Shown: positions 1-8,038 of the stretch, piece by piece
Position numbering within the stretch: position 1 is the first letter of the stretch
Layout of the letters: each line of letters starts with the position of its first letter
From: Gracilaria gracilis
Lineage: Eukaryota > Rhodophyta > Florideophyceae > Gracilariales > Gracilariaceae
Length of the DNA stretch: 30,509 bases
Direction of reading: 5' to 3'
NCBI GenBank assembly: GCA_030374805.1
Contig: JARGSG010000143.1
Location: forward strand, 1-30,509
Made by a program: the position numbers and the translations under genes
The notes under the pieces: model-generated
Told to the model about the DNA's origin: nothing
The model's input: only the letters and a program-made list of their open reading frames with translations
Database searches by the model: none

Positions 1-1
1 C

Positions 2-389
2 GCAAACGAATTCGAAATGGAAAACACGGACAGAAATTTCAACTTCGTCGGGTGTTCTTACCCACCTTGGAAAAACACAATAAACAATATCAAAGATCTC
101 ACACAACGAGCAGGTTCGGGTAACTTTTAACCCAAGTGCCCAGATGGTACCGATTCCAGAAACTCAACGGATACAATTGGTTCTCGTGTCAAGACTTACG
201 CTCTACGAAGTGATCAAAAACCGATCGCACTGATCCAAGAACTATTGCTCGCTACTCCAGGCCTGGGGACATTGTGATCGACTTTTTTGCTGGAACGTTT
301 CAACAGCGATAGCCGCAATGTCACTGCCAGGACACCGCCGTTTCTTTGGTTGTGAAATAGAGTACGGTGTCATGCAGCTGCAAAGCTGA
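2..389 (+). pseudogene. DNA methyltransferase C-terminal remnant (N6-adenine/N4-cytosine type)
   Basis: Three reading frames must be joined to follow this fragment. The first frame has a SYPPW segment (near 59-73), in the position of a DPPY/SPPW-type catalytic motif, then an in-frame TAA near 128, then a stretch with QKPIALIQELLL (about 214-250). A -1 change leads to YSRPGDIVIDFFAGT (253-297). A second -1 change, at a T run near 298-300, leads to STAIAAMS...RRFFGCEIEYG (300-365). The order 'KP..L...L...S.PGD.V.D.FAG...TA.AA...R.F.G.E' is the usual C-terminal layout of amino-methyltransferases: SAM-binding FxGxG-like motif, then the conserved 'GxEi' strand. Seen: the motifs and the frame breaks. 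Inferred: a nonfunctional copy, cut by the left edge of the window. Substrate base and specificity cannot be told. Confidence 0.62.
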
Positions 390-420
390 ACTTTCTTATT
401 GCTCTCTCGAAGACGATATA

Positions 421-636
421 CTACAGGGCAAACGATATCTTGTTTGATATGGGCCTGTATAAAAAAGCTATGTGCCTTATAACTACTGTGGTTCGGCTTC
501 TCACATGCGGAAGTGTGGAGAATGCCGTGTTTCCAGGGAACCTGTACTTGAAACGTGTTGATCCACTTACCGTTCTCGCTGGTGACAAGCGCTGGAGAGC
601 TCCCCGCTCCATATCCGCATTACCAAAGGTTTTCTA
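421..636 (+). pseudogene. Decayed linker with a Cys/His cluster between methyltransferase remnant and SET ORF
   Basis: The frame that becomes the SET ORF can be followed back to 421 through four stop codons (about 445, 460, 556 and 577). Between the stops it encodes YNYCGSASHMRKCGEC (about 478-525), a C-H-C-C spacing that resembles a small zinc-binding knuckle. From about 580 the frame is open and runs without interruption into the SET protein. The simplest reading is that methyltransferase, Cys/His cluster and SET domain were once one polypeptide or adjacent exons of one gene. An intron removing the stops is possible but no convincing splice pair was identified. Confidence 0.33.
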
Positions 637-663
637 GTGCCATACTTGCAGCACCTGAGCTCA

Positions 664-1371
664 ATGTGGAACGATCATGCTTTTGTCCGAATGGCAAACA
701 GTACACCATTCCAAAAATGGACGGAACGTTACCAAGGGCTTCTGCAACAGGTGAGCATGGAAGATCTGTTACTGGTGGAAAGTTCTGCGAACAACCTCAT
801 TATTGCAAAGAGTACCATACAGCACCCACTCGCCGGTAAAGGTGCATTTGCGGCCCAAACGTTTCGAAAAGACCAGGTCATCTGCCAGTATTACGGCACT
901 TTAGTCTACCACGACCTTACCAAGAGGCACCAGGAGGTGAAAAGTGCCTATTCGTGTTCTCATAATTACGGACATGGTGTTCTGGCAGTGGACTGCCAAA
1001 GATTTGCAGAGTACGCAATCCAAGTTTCAGTTCGTCCTGCAGCATTCCCAGACGTGACAACTATAGATAAGAAAAACGGTCTCAAAACAGTATATGTCGT
1101 ACCGTTTAAGTTCTGTACTGCAGCATACATTAATGATTACAACTACCACCATATGGATAAGCAGTTCCAGGCAGCAATGAACAATCGAATTCCTGACGCA
1201 CACCGCCGTGTGCCAAATGTTCAGTTTCAACTTAAAACTGACAATATTAGTCACCCAGATCACCTCGAGAATCAGGCAATGATCAACGTCATTGCAACTC
1301 GAACGATCAACCCTGGACAGGAGCTCTTTACTTCGTACGAAAAATGCGGTGTGGTAACATCTCTCTGCTAG
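664..1371 (+). CDS. SET-domain protein (putative protein-lysine methyltransferase)
   Basis: A 235-residue ORF from the first ATG; the frame is open back to about 580, so the true N-terminus may lie further upstream. SET hallmarks appear in order: GKGAFA (58-63), the first SET strand; ICQYYGTLVYH (73-83), the Y-x-G signature; AAYINDYNY (153-161), where the usual NHSC-like motif sits, here lacking the H-S-C residues; and NVIATRTINPGQELFTSYE (208-226), the GxEL(F/T)xxY motif that closes the SAM pocket with its Tyr. There is no cysteine-rich post-SET motif. SET proteins transfer methyl groups from S-adenosylmethionine to lysines, mostly on histones; substrate here is unknown. It lies directly downstream of methyltransferase and Cys/His remnants in the same orientation, so it may itself be the surviving 3' part of a larger gene. 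The SET call is firm; activity is uncertain. Confidence 0.82.
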   Translation: MWNDHAFVRMANSTPFQKWTERYQGLLQQVSMEDLLLVESSANNLIIAKSTIQHPLAGKGAFAAQTFRKDQVICQYYGTLVYHDLTKRHQEVKSAYSCSHNYGHGVLAVDCQRFAEYAIQVSVRPAAFPDVTTIDKKNGLKTVYVVPFKFCTAAYINDYNYHHMDKQFQAAMNNRIPDAHRRVPNVQFQLKTDNISHPDHLENQAMINVIATRTINPGQELFTSYEKCGVVTSLC

Positions 1372-2372
1372 TGAAATAATAGAATCATTCCTTCAAAGTG
1401 TACAGCCGTTCTTATATTGAGATGAGTGGTCGCGGTGTTTAGAATTTAATGGACACGTTTTCTTTGATGAATACCGCGAGGTGTACTACAGAACTCGGTA
1501 GAAAACGGCTGAGCACGTTAAGTGATGGATTTGTGGGATGATAGGTACCTGATTTCAAGGATGTTCAATGATTTGGTTATTGCAGACAACCATACGTTGA
1601 ATAACACGCACATTGCAACTTTCAGAAAGGCAATGAACGCTCCGGAAGATGTTTTGTACAATGTTGCTCGAAAGTTAGACATGGATAGTGCTGGTGGGTT
1701 TTGGTGAGATAATCAAATGAAGTGGCGAAGATATCAGCAAATTGTTGTGGATGCTAAGAGTAGGGGAATCGGTAGAAAAAAAGGGGGTTCTGAAACGACT
1801 ATCTGTTTTCGTACTGCGCGTAGACAGTGTACCAGACTGCTAGACCTCGGTTAGATTTTGGCGTGATGCGGGCGGACATGCCAAGTGAGCTCCACAAGTC
1901 GTACAGGGAATGTTGCCGTCTGCTCAGCGATAGAAGATGAACACAGCCAACGGATGCATGCTGTTGGCTATTTCCACCCTTAACAAGGACGTATGGTTAC
2001 ATATAGTCTACGACAGTGCTTTTCAGCTTCTGAAGCAATGCACAGAACAAACTATGATTAAACCCAACAAAACTGTGGTACAAAACTGTGGTACACAAAC
2101 ATGAACCGGGTTTTGGCTTTGTCCTAGGACATGCGGTATACATATTTGAAAAATACTGTTCACAATTTTGAACACCTGTACAACGTGTAGAATGCAAAAG
2201 TGCATTTTACACGTGGAGGATTGTTTCTCGCGACGCAGCTTTTGCAAATCGTGAGAGCTTGCTCCACTCCATCTGCAGCAATCGTGGACATTGACGAGAA
2301 GCTCATTTCAACCCTTTGTTCTCTCACATTGAGGTTATCGACTTGCCACATGCATGTCGCTGGAATCCGAAA
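1372..2372. other. Intergenic stretch with small ORFs and short repeats
   Basis: No convincing gene. A 60-codon ORF on the plus strand at 1525-1707 has no motif I recognise. A plus-strand frame around 2200-2370 encodes a plausible helical segment (ATQLLQIVRA...IVDIDEKLIS) but ends at a stop and has no start; it may be a remnant of something upstream. A 13-bp direct repeat (unit AAAACTGTGGTAC) occurs twice at about 2069-2094, next to a copy of the 8-12 kb satellite core listed separately. The promoter of the gene starting at 2373 should lie here, but no clear element can be named. Confidence 0.4.
2098..2136 (+). repeat. Dispersed fragment of the 8-12 kb palindrome satellite core
   Basis: The sequence here reads ACATGAACC then GGGTTTTGGCTTT then GTCCTAGGACATG. 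It matches the end of the satellite core, where ACATGAACC is followed by AAGTTTTCGCCAT and then GTCCTAGGACATGG, with the same spacing and several substitutions. The inner GTCCTAGGAC palindrome (2121-2130) is intact but the outer arms have diverged, so the 20-bp palindrome is broken. Confidence 0.7.
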
Positions 2373-4145
2373 ATGAGCTTCGAAAACGATCCGAGAATTG
2401 GACCTGTCGAAAACCCAGATATTGATCGTGTTATTTCGGAGTATAACAAGGCAGTACGGCAGTGTCATAAACCACTTGAAGCAGAGCGAATGCCAGCGAC
2501 GGATTCAGAAAGCGAGAACGAATACCTCTTGATTTCATTGGGCGATTCTTCTTCAGAATACGAACGCGATGATTGTTCGAGCGCCGACGGAAGATCTAGT
2601 GGCGATGCCCATGGGTCTGGGTCTGAATGGAATCTAGATGAACTAATTGTTGACTCGTCCTCTGATTTGCAAAAGCAGAAAGACGAGTCGAGTCACAAAT
2701 TAGAGCATCCAGGGATTAGACCCGAAGGCATTGTACCGGAAATACAGAAAGCAGCTGAGCTAACAGCTCAAACGTTGAATGATGGATTGAAGTATACCAG
2801 TCTGAAAGGCGTTTTCTTCTCTGCAGATGTTATTGGTACACATCGCCAAAATGAGGTTCTCCAAAATTCCCCATCACTCTGTGACACATTTCATCTCAAC
2901 TTCTTTTACCTTTTGGCAAAGCATGGAAACTTTCTTTTGCCAACACATCTGAATCGCAAAGGTTTCGAATGGGCAAACAAGGACGAGTGGTATCTGTGCT
3001 CGATCATGAAAAGCGGACACCCGTGGGATGTGTCAAATGCTGGTGAGCTTTACAAGCTTCTGCTACCTTTGGAAATGGTTGAAAATGATCGTTCATACCA
3101 GAAGTCTATCAAACTTCAGATGAGTGGATTTGAATCCATTCTGAAGAATGATTGGCACGCATATGAAAGGAATCGTATGCTCTTGTTGCAAACCAAAGGC
3201 CAGCAGTTTTTCGAGCATCTTTGTACGGCAGATGGTATTAGAGCCCGATCAGTATCTCTCAAGGACAAGCGTGGGTGTTTGTATTTCGATAATTCGTGTG
3301 CCTTAGATTCACTTCTGTTCATCTTCCCACACCTCTATTGGATGCTTTTTAAGAAGGAACTTTTCGGGAAGACCGATAATGGGATATCGTACGCCTTCAA
3401 AGCTCCAGGAGCTATAGTGGTGTGCGTCATAATGCAAAGTTTATTCTCAATTGGAGTGAATCACTACCGTGAACGTTTTCATCAGCGAATCTCGAACTAC
3501 TTGCGAGTTCTAATCCAAGATCTTTCGAGCTTTTACAGGCCAAGAGGAAAGCCCCTTCCTCGTTTTTGGGACCCATGTAAGAAAAATCCCTTCTTGAACA
3601 TAAACGAAGTAGTTTGGTATATCCTCCCAAGACTGCTCGGCGCAAAGGGACACTGTAGCTTACTATCTCAATTGGAGTTCAGGAGGATAATGATATCTGA
3701 TGATTGCTTGAAAGATTGCTTGAGGGATCGCAAGACTTCATCTACTTTTGCTGAATTTCTTCACGACCTCGTTATTCTCAAGAACGGCCGTGTGGTTGAA
3801 GGATGCCTTGTATTTCACCTAGATGAAAAAGTTTCAAACCCAAATGTTCAAGTACTTAAAGAGCTTCTTGGTGAAACCCGTACATTTTCTTCCAATGGAT
3901 ATGAGTTGAAAATTCTGGCATTCTTAGGATACGAACTTAAATCTTCCGAAACTCACTTTATTTCAGGCGTTCTGTTCAAGGCCACTAACGGCAAAGACAG
4001 AATCTACTTTTACGACGGCACAAATGATGGTGGGAAACCCAAAGGAATGACGCTGCGGACTGCATTTCAGAAGAACAATTCTGTTTTCTCCGTTCCCCGT
4101 CTACTTACTTTTGCAGTGGCTTCGAGGGCAGAAGTCATTGAATAA
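2373..4145 (+). CDS. Ubiquitin-specific-protease-like protein with acidic N-terminus
   Basis: 590 residues from the first ATG; the frame is open only to about 2295, where an in-frame TGA lies upstream, so this start is likely. Residues ~41-95 are rich in Ser, Asp and Glu, a disordered acidic region. The C-terminal half carries a cysteine-protease pattern: FDNSCALDSLLFIFPHLY (about 305-322), where Asn307-Ser-Cys309 matches the N-x-C box of ubiquitin-specific proteases, and LGYELKSSETHFISGVLF...IYFYDG (about 518-549), where His528 and Asp548 match the H box followed by the YD element. Proposed triad: Cys309, His528, Asp548. USP/USPL1-type enzymes cleave ubiquitin or SUMO from target proteins. 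The middle (130-290) has no recognisable domain. Family membership rests on these short motifs; a different papain-fold protease is possible. Tail-to-tail with the next gene, 34 bp apart. Confidence 0.6.
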   Translation: MSFENDPRIGPVENPDIDRVISEYNKAVRQCHKPLEAERMPATDSESENEYLLISLGDSSSEYERDDCSSADGRSSGDAHGSGSEWNLDELIVDSSSDLQKQKDESSHKLEHPGIRPEGIVPEIQKAAELTAQTLNDGLKYTSLKGVFFSADVIGTHRQNEVLQNSPSLCDTFHLNFFYLLAKHGNFLLPTHLNRKGFEWANKDEWYLCSIMKSGHPWDVSNAGELYKLLLPLEMVENDRSYQKSIKLQMSGFESILKNDWHAYERNRMLLLQTKGQQFFEHLCTADGIRARSVSLKDKRGCLYFDNSCALDSLLFIFPHLYWMLFKKELFGKTDNGISYAFKAPGAIVVCVIMQSLFSIGVNHYRERFHQRISNYLRVLIQDLSSFYRPRGKPLPRFWDPCKKNPFLNINEVVWYILPRLLGAKGHCSLLSQLEFRRIMISDDCLKDCLRDRKTSSTFAEFLHDLVILKNGRVVEGCLVFHLDEKVSNPNVQVLKELLGETRTFSSNGYELKILAFLGYELKSSETHFISGVLFKATNGKDRIYFYDGTNDGGKPKGMTLRTAFQKNNSVFSVPRLLTFAVASRAEVIE

Positions 4146-4179
4146 GATCAGAAGAATAGATGAAGCTTTTTTTGCAAAA

Positions 4180-5334
4180 TCAGCTTCGCAGGACACCATA
4201 TATCTTTCTTATATCACAGATATTGGTTAAAGATTCTTCAATATCTTCATTTAGCCTGCCTATCCAGTCGTGAGAGACCATTGATTTTCTCTCCAAACCA
4301 TTATGTAGAGCATAGTTGTGTTGAGCGAGGTGTTGCTTCAAAGAGTTTGGAAGGAGGAAAAGGCACAGAGTGTTTTCCATATCCATTTCACAGAAGCAAT
4401 AACTTGTGCCCCATCCTTTTAGAGACTGCTCGCCGAAACGGAACTTGACAAAAAGCTTCGCCCTTACCTTCGAGGCAACAAGAGACCTAGGTTTCGTAGA
4501 GACTACTTGCTTCGGTTCTGAGCGTAACCAGCCTTCATATCTCCTAGAGTTAATTAGAACGCTTACACAAGTGTCTTCTCCTTCACCATAACCAAGGCTT
4601 TTCTTCGTCCCTTTCGACATGCTCAGAAACGAAATCGGGCGCCAGCAGTACGTACCACTGCCTTGATATGTGAAGATCCGTTCTAGTTGAGTACTTTCGT
4701 CAACAGAATGTGGTAGAGATAGATAATCCAACCAGGAAATTATAGATTCGGGCTTTGGGGCCGGTACCCAAGCCAAGTAGCATGGGTCGAAACTGGGAGC
4801 CCCAGCGAATCCTCGTTGCGAAGTTAAAGAGTTTTTCTGCGCCCACCTACATGCTTCCAGTAATTTGGTGTTACACGAGAGCGATGCAAAGATGAGCTGT
4901 GTTTCAAGAGCGCGCTGTAAAACTATGCCTCCGATCCATTGTTCATAGTGGCAAACCTTGGTCCTTGGCATAAATTTCAGCTCTCCTTTCAAGAACGTAA
5001 GAACTTTGTCATTTCGTGAAGAGTAGTAGTCCAGAAGTCGTTTGTTTTCACTAGAATATTCGTAGTGGCTGATTGTTCTAGAAACACGAGATCGGTTAAA
5101 CTGGAAGCATACTTTGCCTTCACGTTTCACAAGAAACCCAAGCCTGTGGTAACGTTGATCGGGGGAAACCAATAGAAATTGCGGACATACGTTTCCATTC
5201 GCGACATCCAACAGAAACTGTGGTAACCAGGTGTCAGGTGGCAGACTTTCATTCTTGATACACGAAGGATCGTTGTACAACGAAAGGAGAATGGGCATTC
5301 TCTCCTTCGTTGAAGAATGTATATGGGACATCAT
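4180..5334 (-). CDS. Unrecognised 384-residue protein
   Basis: An uninterrupted minus-strand ORF; the first ATG of the frame is at 5334 (two ATGs in tandem), with only a few codons open upstream of it. The protein has mixed hydrophobic and charged composition, no signal peptide, no obvious transmembrane segment, no coiled coil and no low-complexity region. It is fairly rich in Trp, Tyr and Cys (for example TYCWRPISF and WGTSYCFCEMD), as in folded globular proteins, but shows no zinc-finger spacing. The ORF length and natural composition support a real gene. It is transcribed in the same direction as the Myb-like gene at 5669-7336 and converges with the protease-like gene at 2373-4145. No function can be assigned; a member of a lineage-specific family or an element-encoded accessory protein is possible. 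Confidence 0.6.
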   Translation of the reverse strand: MMSHIHSSTKERMPILLSLYNDPSCIKNESLPPDTWLPQFLLDVANGNVCPQFLLVSPDQRYHRLGFLVKREGKVCFQFNRSRVSRTISHYEYSSENKRLLDYYSSRNDKVLTFLKGELKFMPRTKVCHYEQWIGGIVLQRALETQLIFASLSCNTKLLEACRWAQKNSLTSQRGFAGAPSFDPCYLAWVPAPKPESIISWLDYLSLPHSVDESTQLERIFTYQGSGTYCWRPISFLSMSKGTKKSLGYGEGEDTCVSVLINSRRYEGWLRSEPKQVVSTKPRSLVASKVRAKLFVKFRFGEQSLKGWGTSYCFCEMDMENTLCLFLLPNSLKQHLAQHNYALHNGLERKSMVSHDWIGRLNEDIEESLTNICDIRKIYGVLRS

Positions 5335-5490
5335 AATGATTCGGATGCCTCGGAACAAAGAAACTAAAAGGAGGGATCGGTTTTTCGGTTGCAGAGATCC
5401 AGGAGAGTATGAGAGAATGAACGACTAGACGGCCTGCGTTTGTGCACGATTACGATTTTTTACAAAAAGTACCGTAAGAAAACAAAATAA

Positions 5491-5685
5491 TCACCTATCC
5501 AAGAATACTAAAGCTTCCTGAAAGCGTCTGGCTTCAGCTGCTGAATCTGGCGTGTTCTCTAGCGCGCTCGCATTATCACACCGATCTAAACCATTGAAAA
5601 TGCTTTCAGGTATATGTATTTGAATCGTGAACTTCTTTTTCATTCTTTCCTCAAGTGGAGAGGGCCACTCAGGAACTACTATCGT
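5491..5685 (-). other. Possible +1-frame C-terminal extension of the Myb-like gene, or separate small ORF
   Basis: Immediately after the Myb-like ORF stops (TCC TGA G near 5669) the +1 frame continues for about 60 codons. It has protein-like composition: EWPSPLEERMKKKF, then a helical segment ending in EARRFQEALVFLDR. There is no ATG at its beginning; the first Met is internal. Skipping one base at the stop would fuse it to the Myb protein. It could be the real C-terminus hidden by a one-base insertion in the sequence, the product of a frameshift, or chance. Confidence 0.35.
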
Positions 5686-7336
5686 CAAACTCCAGTAGGG
5701 GAGGAGAAACTGCCTTCCTTTTCGTCCTCCTCTTTCTGATGCTCACGTATCCTAGCATTCGGGCTCTATCCTTTAGACTGGTTTGAAGTCGTACAAATCC
5801 ATTTGGAATAAACAACTCCTTCTGCATACGACTCCAGCTCCCGACTCCATACTGTTCAATACCTTGGCGTAGTAATTTGTCTTCCCTGGGTGAGAATGAA
5901 CCAGTCCTCAGTTGCAGTTCAGAGGCCTCGCCCGTAGTTGAAAACTTTTGGTTCCACCCAAGAGATCTCTTTTTTTCCTTACTGGTCCTTGATCTCTTCT
6001 GAGCAACACCATCATCTGAATCATCGTCAGAAAACAGATGAATCTTCAATATCTCATCAGCCTCATTGCCTTTCACTTTATCAAGGTTGCTGGCCAAATT
6101 CTTCTCCGTTTCTTGACCGAGGCAAATTATATTGGTGAAAACTTCATCAAGTTTCTCCTCCTCCCTGTCAATGATATGTTGGACGGAGGTTAACAGGGAT
6201 GAAACACCTAACTGGTCAATAGACAACCCTCTGGCCCCATTGTACCTTTCGATCATATACTCTTTCAATGACTTCATTTCGCTCCTGAAGATGTCTTCAT
6301 TCAAGAAAGGCTTCCATTTCACAAAACGAGATTTGCAATTCGAACCCAGCTTTTTCAGCACATGAACTTCACCTGAGCCACTAAGAACGGTGGATTTCAC
6401 CAGAGAGATAACAGCTCTAAACAGTCTTGTTGTCAAAGCACTGTTACTTCCATTAATGAAGATGTATGTGCTCCTATCTAGTAGAGAATAGAGTTGTTTC
6501 TCAGAGATTTCATTCAATTGCATGTCGTTCCTAAGCGTGAAAACTAGGCCTTTCGCTTCCATGCATTGTACTTTAGCTGAGAGATGCTCTCGAAGAATTC
6601 CAGCTTGTTTTATCCCGTAGCACTTCTTCACGCACTCTTCAATAAACTTCCCGGACATTCCAACATCAAGAACTTTGCGAATGCCAGGCAATTCCGCTAC
6701 TGAGAGAAGACAGCTGACCACTTGCGGGAAGTCCACATTCTCTTTCAGCTGAGGCTCAGAACCTCGGTCACATGTTGCAGGACCTAAATTTTCAAGTTTT
6801 GCAAGCTCTTTCCGTTCACGATGTTTCTTCGAATGACCTCCACCTTCACGATTCACAAGCTCTTTCCGTTCAAGATCTTCTTTCGAGCGACCTCCATATT
6901 CAAGATTCACAAACTCTTTCCGCTCACGATGTTCTTCATGGAAGCTTTCGCGAAAGTGACGTTCACTGCCGCAGAAATTAATAACCGCCCCAAGAGATTT
7001 CACTGGAACTGCGGACTTGGCAGCCACGGTGTCTCTGGCCTCAAACTGGGCTGTTATCTCCTCTGAATCTCCACCTCCGTCCCTAAATTGACCCAAGGGG
7101 ATGATATCTTGTGAGGTCCTCGCCTTTTTCCGGGGAAAATTCGTATGTTCCTCACTAATCTTCTTGTATCTCTCCCAACACTCTCCCGGATTCCGATCCC
7201 GAGGAAGAAGTTGATTATTTGCCAAAGTCTCCCAGAAATTGAGCTCCAAGTGCTTCCCAGAGCCACTATGTGCTTCCTCTAAGGCTGCGTCCCGCAATTG
7301 CTGGTCCTCCTCGGACATCCAGTTCTTACCAGACAT
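5669..7336 (-). CDS. Myb/SANT DNA-binding protein with telobox-like C-terminal domain
   Basis: 555 residues from an ATG at 7336. Residues ~4-60 (NWMSEEDQQL...NFWETLA...CWERYKKI) have the three spaced aromatics of a SANT/Myb-like fold. Residues 136-184 hold about three diverged copies of an ~18-residue charged repeat with the core ERKE(F/L)(V/A). Two basic nuclear-localisation-type clusters follow (KRSRTSKEKKR and RKRRTKRK). Residues 479-530 form a second Myb domain: FSPREDKLLRQGIEQYGVGSWSRM followed after a short loop by LQTSLKDRARML. The 'YG.GSW..' plus '(L/V)..LKD(K/R)..(N/M)L' pattern is that of TRF/TRP-type telobox Myb domains, which bind duplex telomeric repeats. Nuclear DNA binding is well supported; telomere binding is inferred. 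The ORF stops at 5669 but the +1 frame stays open for another 60 codons, so the annotated end may be premature. Confidence 0.78.
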   Translation of the reverse strand: MSGKNWMSEEDQQLRDAALEEAHSGSGKHLELNFWETLANNQLLPRDRNPGECWERYKKISEEHTNFPRKKARTSQDIIPLGQFRDGGGDSEEITAQFEARDTVAAKSAVPVKSLGAVINFCGSERHFRESFHEEHRERKEFVNLEYGGRSKEDLERKELVNREGGGHSKKHRERKELAKLENLGPATCDRGSEPQLKENVDFPQVVSCLLSVAELPGIRKVLDVGMSGKFIEECVKKCYGIKQAGILREHLSAKVQCMEAKGLVFTLRNDMQLNEISEKQLYSLLDRSTYIFINGSNSALTTRLFRAVISLVKSTVLSGSGEVHVLKKLGSNCKSRFVKWKPFLNEDIFRSEMKSLKEYMIERYNGARGLSIDQLGVSSLLTSVQHIIDREEEKLDEVFTNIICLGQETEKNLASNLDKVKGNEADEILKIHLFSDDDSDDGVAQKRSRTSKEKKRSLGWNQKFSTTGEASELQLRTGSFSPREDKLLRQGIEQYGVGSWSRMQKELFIPNGFVRLQTSLKDRARMLGYVSIRKRRTKRKAVSPPLLEFDDSSS

Positions 7337-8037
7337 TTTCTGTGTGATATGAGACTCTCCAACGGGAAGAAATTCGAATGTGCTCCGCCGCTCGGTCGCT
7401 CTCCGAGTGAATCGGACGAGGAAGTGCCGATCTAGAGCACGAAATGGGTTTTGAGGTACCTTCGCAACGGCTTGCTTGGAACATGTTTTTCATTCGTGTG
7501 TTTTGGATTAGGATTTTTTCGTTTTTCACAAGTTTTATTTTAAGATTCGCTACAAGATGTCATCTAGAAGATGCGAAGATGACATCTTTCTTTGCCCGCC
7601 AGTACAGTCCCGTTCCGAGGCACCATCATGCGTAGCCAACACCATAGTTATTTCCACATTGTTTATATCTCACACTGCGAACCGCTCCTTCTCCTTCCCT
7701 TCCACTCCCTGCACTTCAATCGAAACAACAACGACACGGTAGAGATTTGGCGCGGAATCCTTTTTAGAGCAGATTTCACGAATTGAGGTGTTCAAGTCGT
7801 CGTGTTGCTTTTCGCCGCCGTTGCGCATGGAACCCTTGGTGTAGTTTCGGTAGTGGCAAGGCGTGTTATACGATTTAGCCTACGCAATGAAGTGAGTACG
7901 GGGCGCTTGCAAAGACCAATATGTCACGTTTGTGCATAATAGAAATCTTGGTTTTAAGGAATACAGGAATAAGCACAATAAATCAGGATGGCTTCTGGGC
8001 GGAGTCTTGAAGTGTACAACTTCAACACGGGGTGGAA
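7337..8037. other. Intergenic region upstream of the Myb-like gene
   Basis: No ORF here has convincing coding character. It contains the 12-bp inverted repeat at 7554-7588 and ends where the palindrome satellite begins. It must contain the promoter of the minus-strand Myb-like gene starting at 7336. No TATA element or other motif stands out. Confidence 0.4.
7554..7588. repeat. Perfect 12-bp inverted repeat (hairpin-capable)
   Basis: AAGATGTCATCT (7554-7565) is followed after an 11-nt spacer by its exact reverse complement AGATGACATCTT (7577-7588). It lies about 220 bp upstream of the Myb-like gene start. It could be an operator-like site, a cruciform, or one end of a decayed mobile element; the sequence does not decide. 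Confidence 0.6.
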
Positions 8038-8038
8038 C

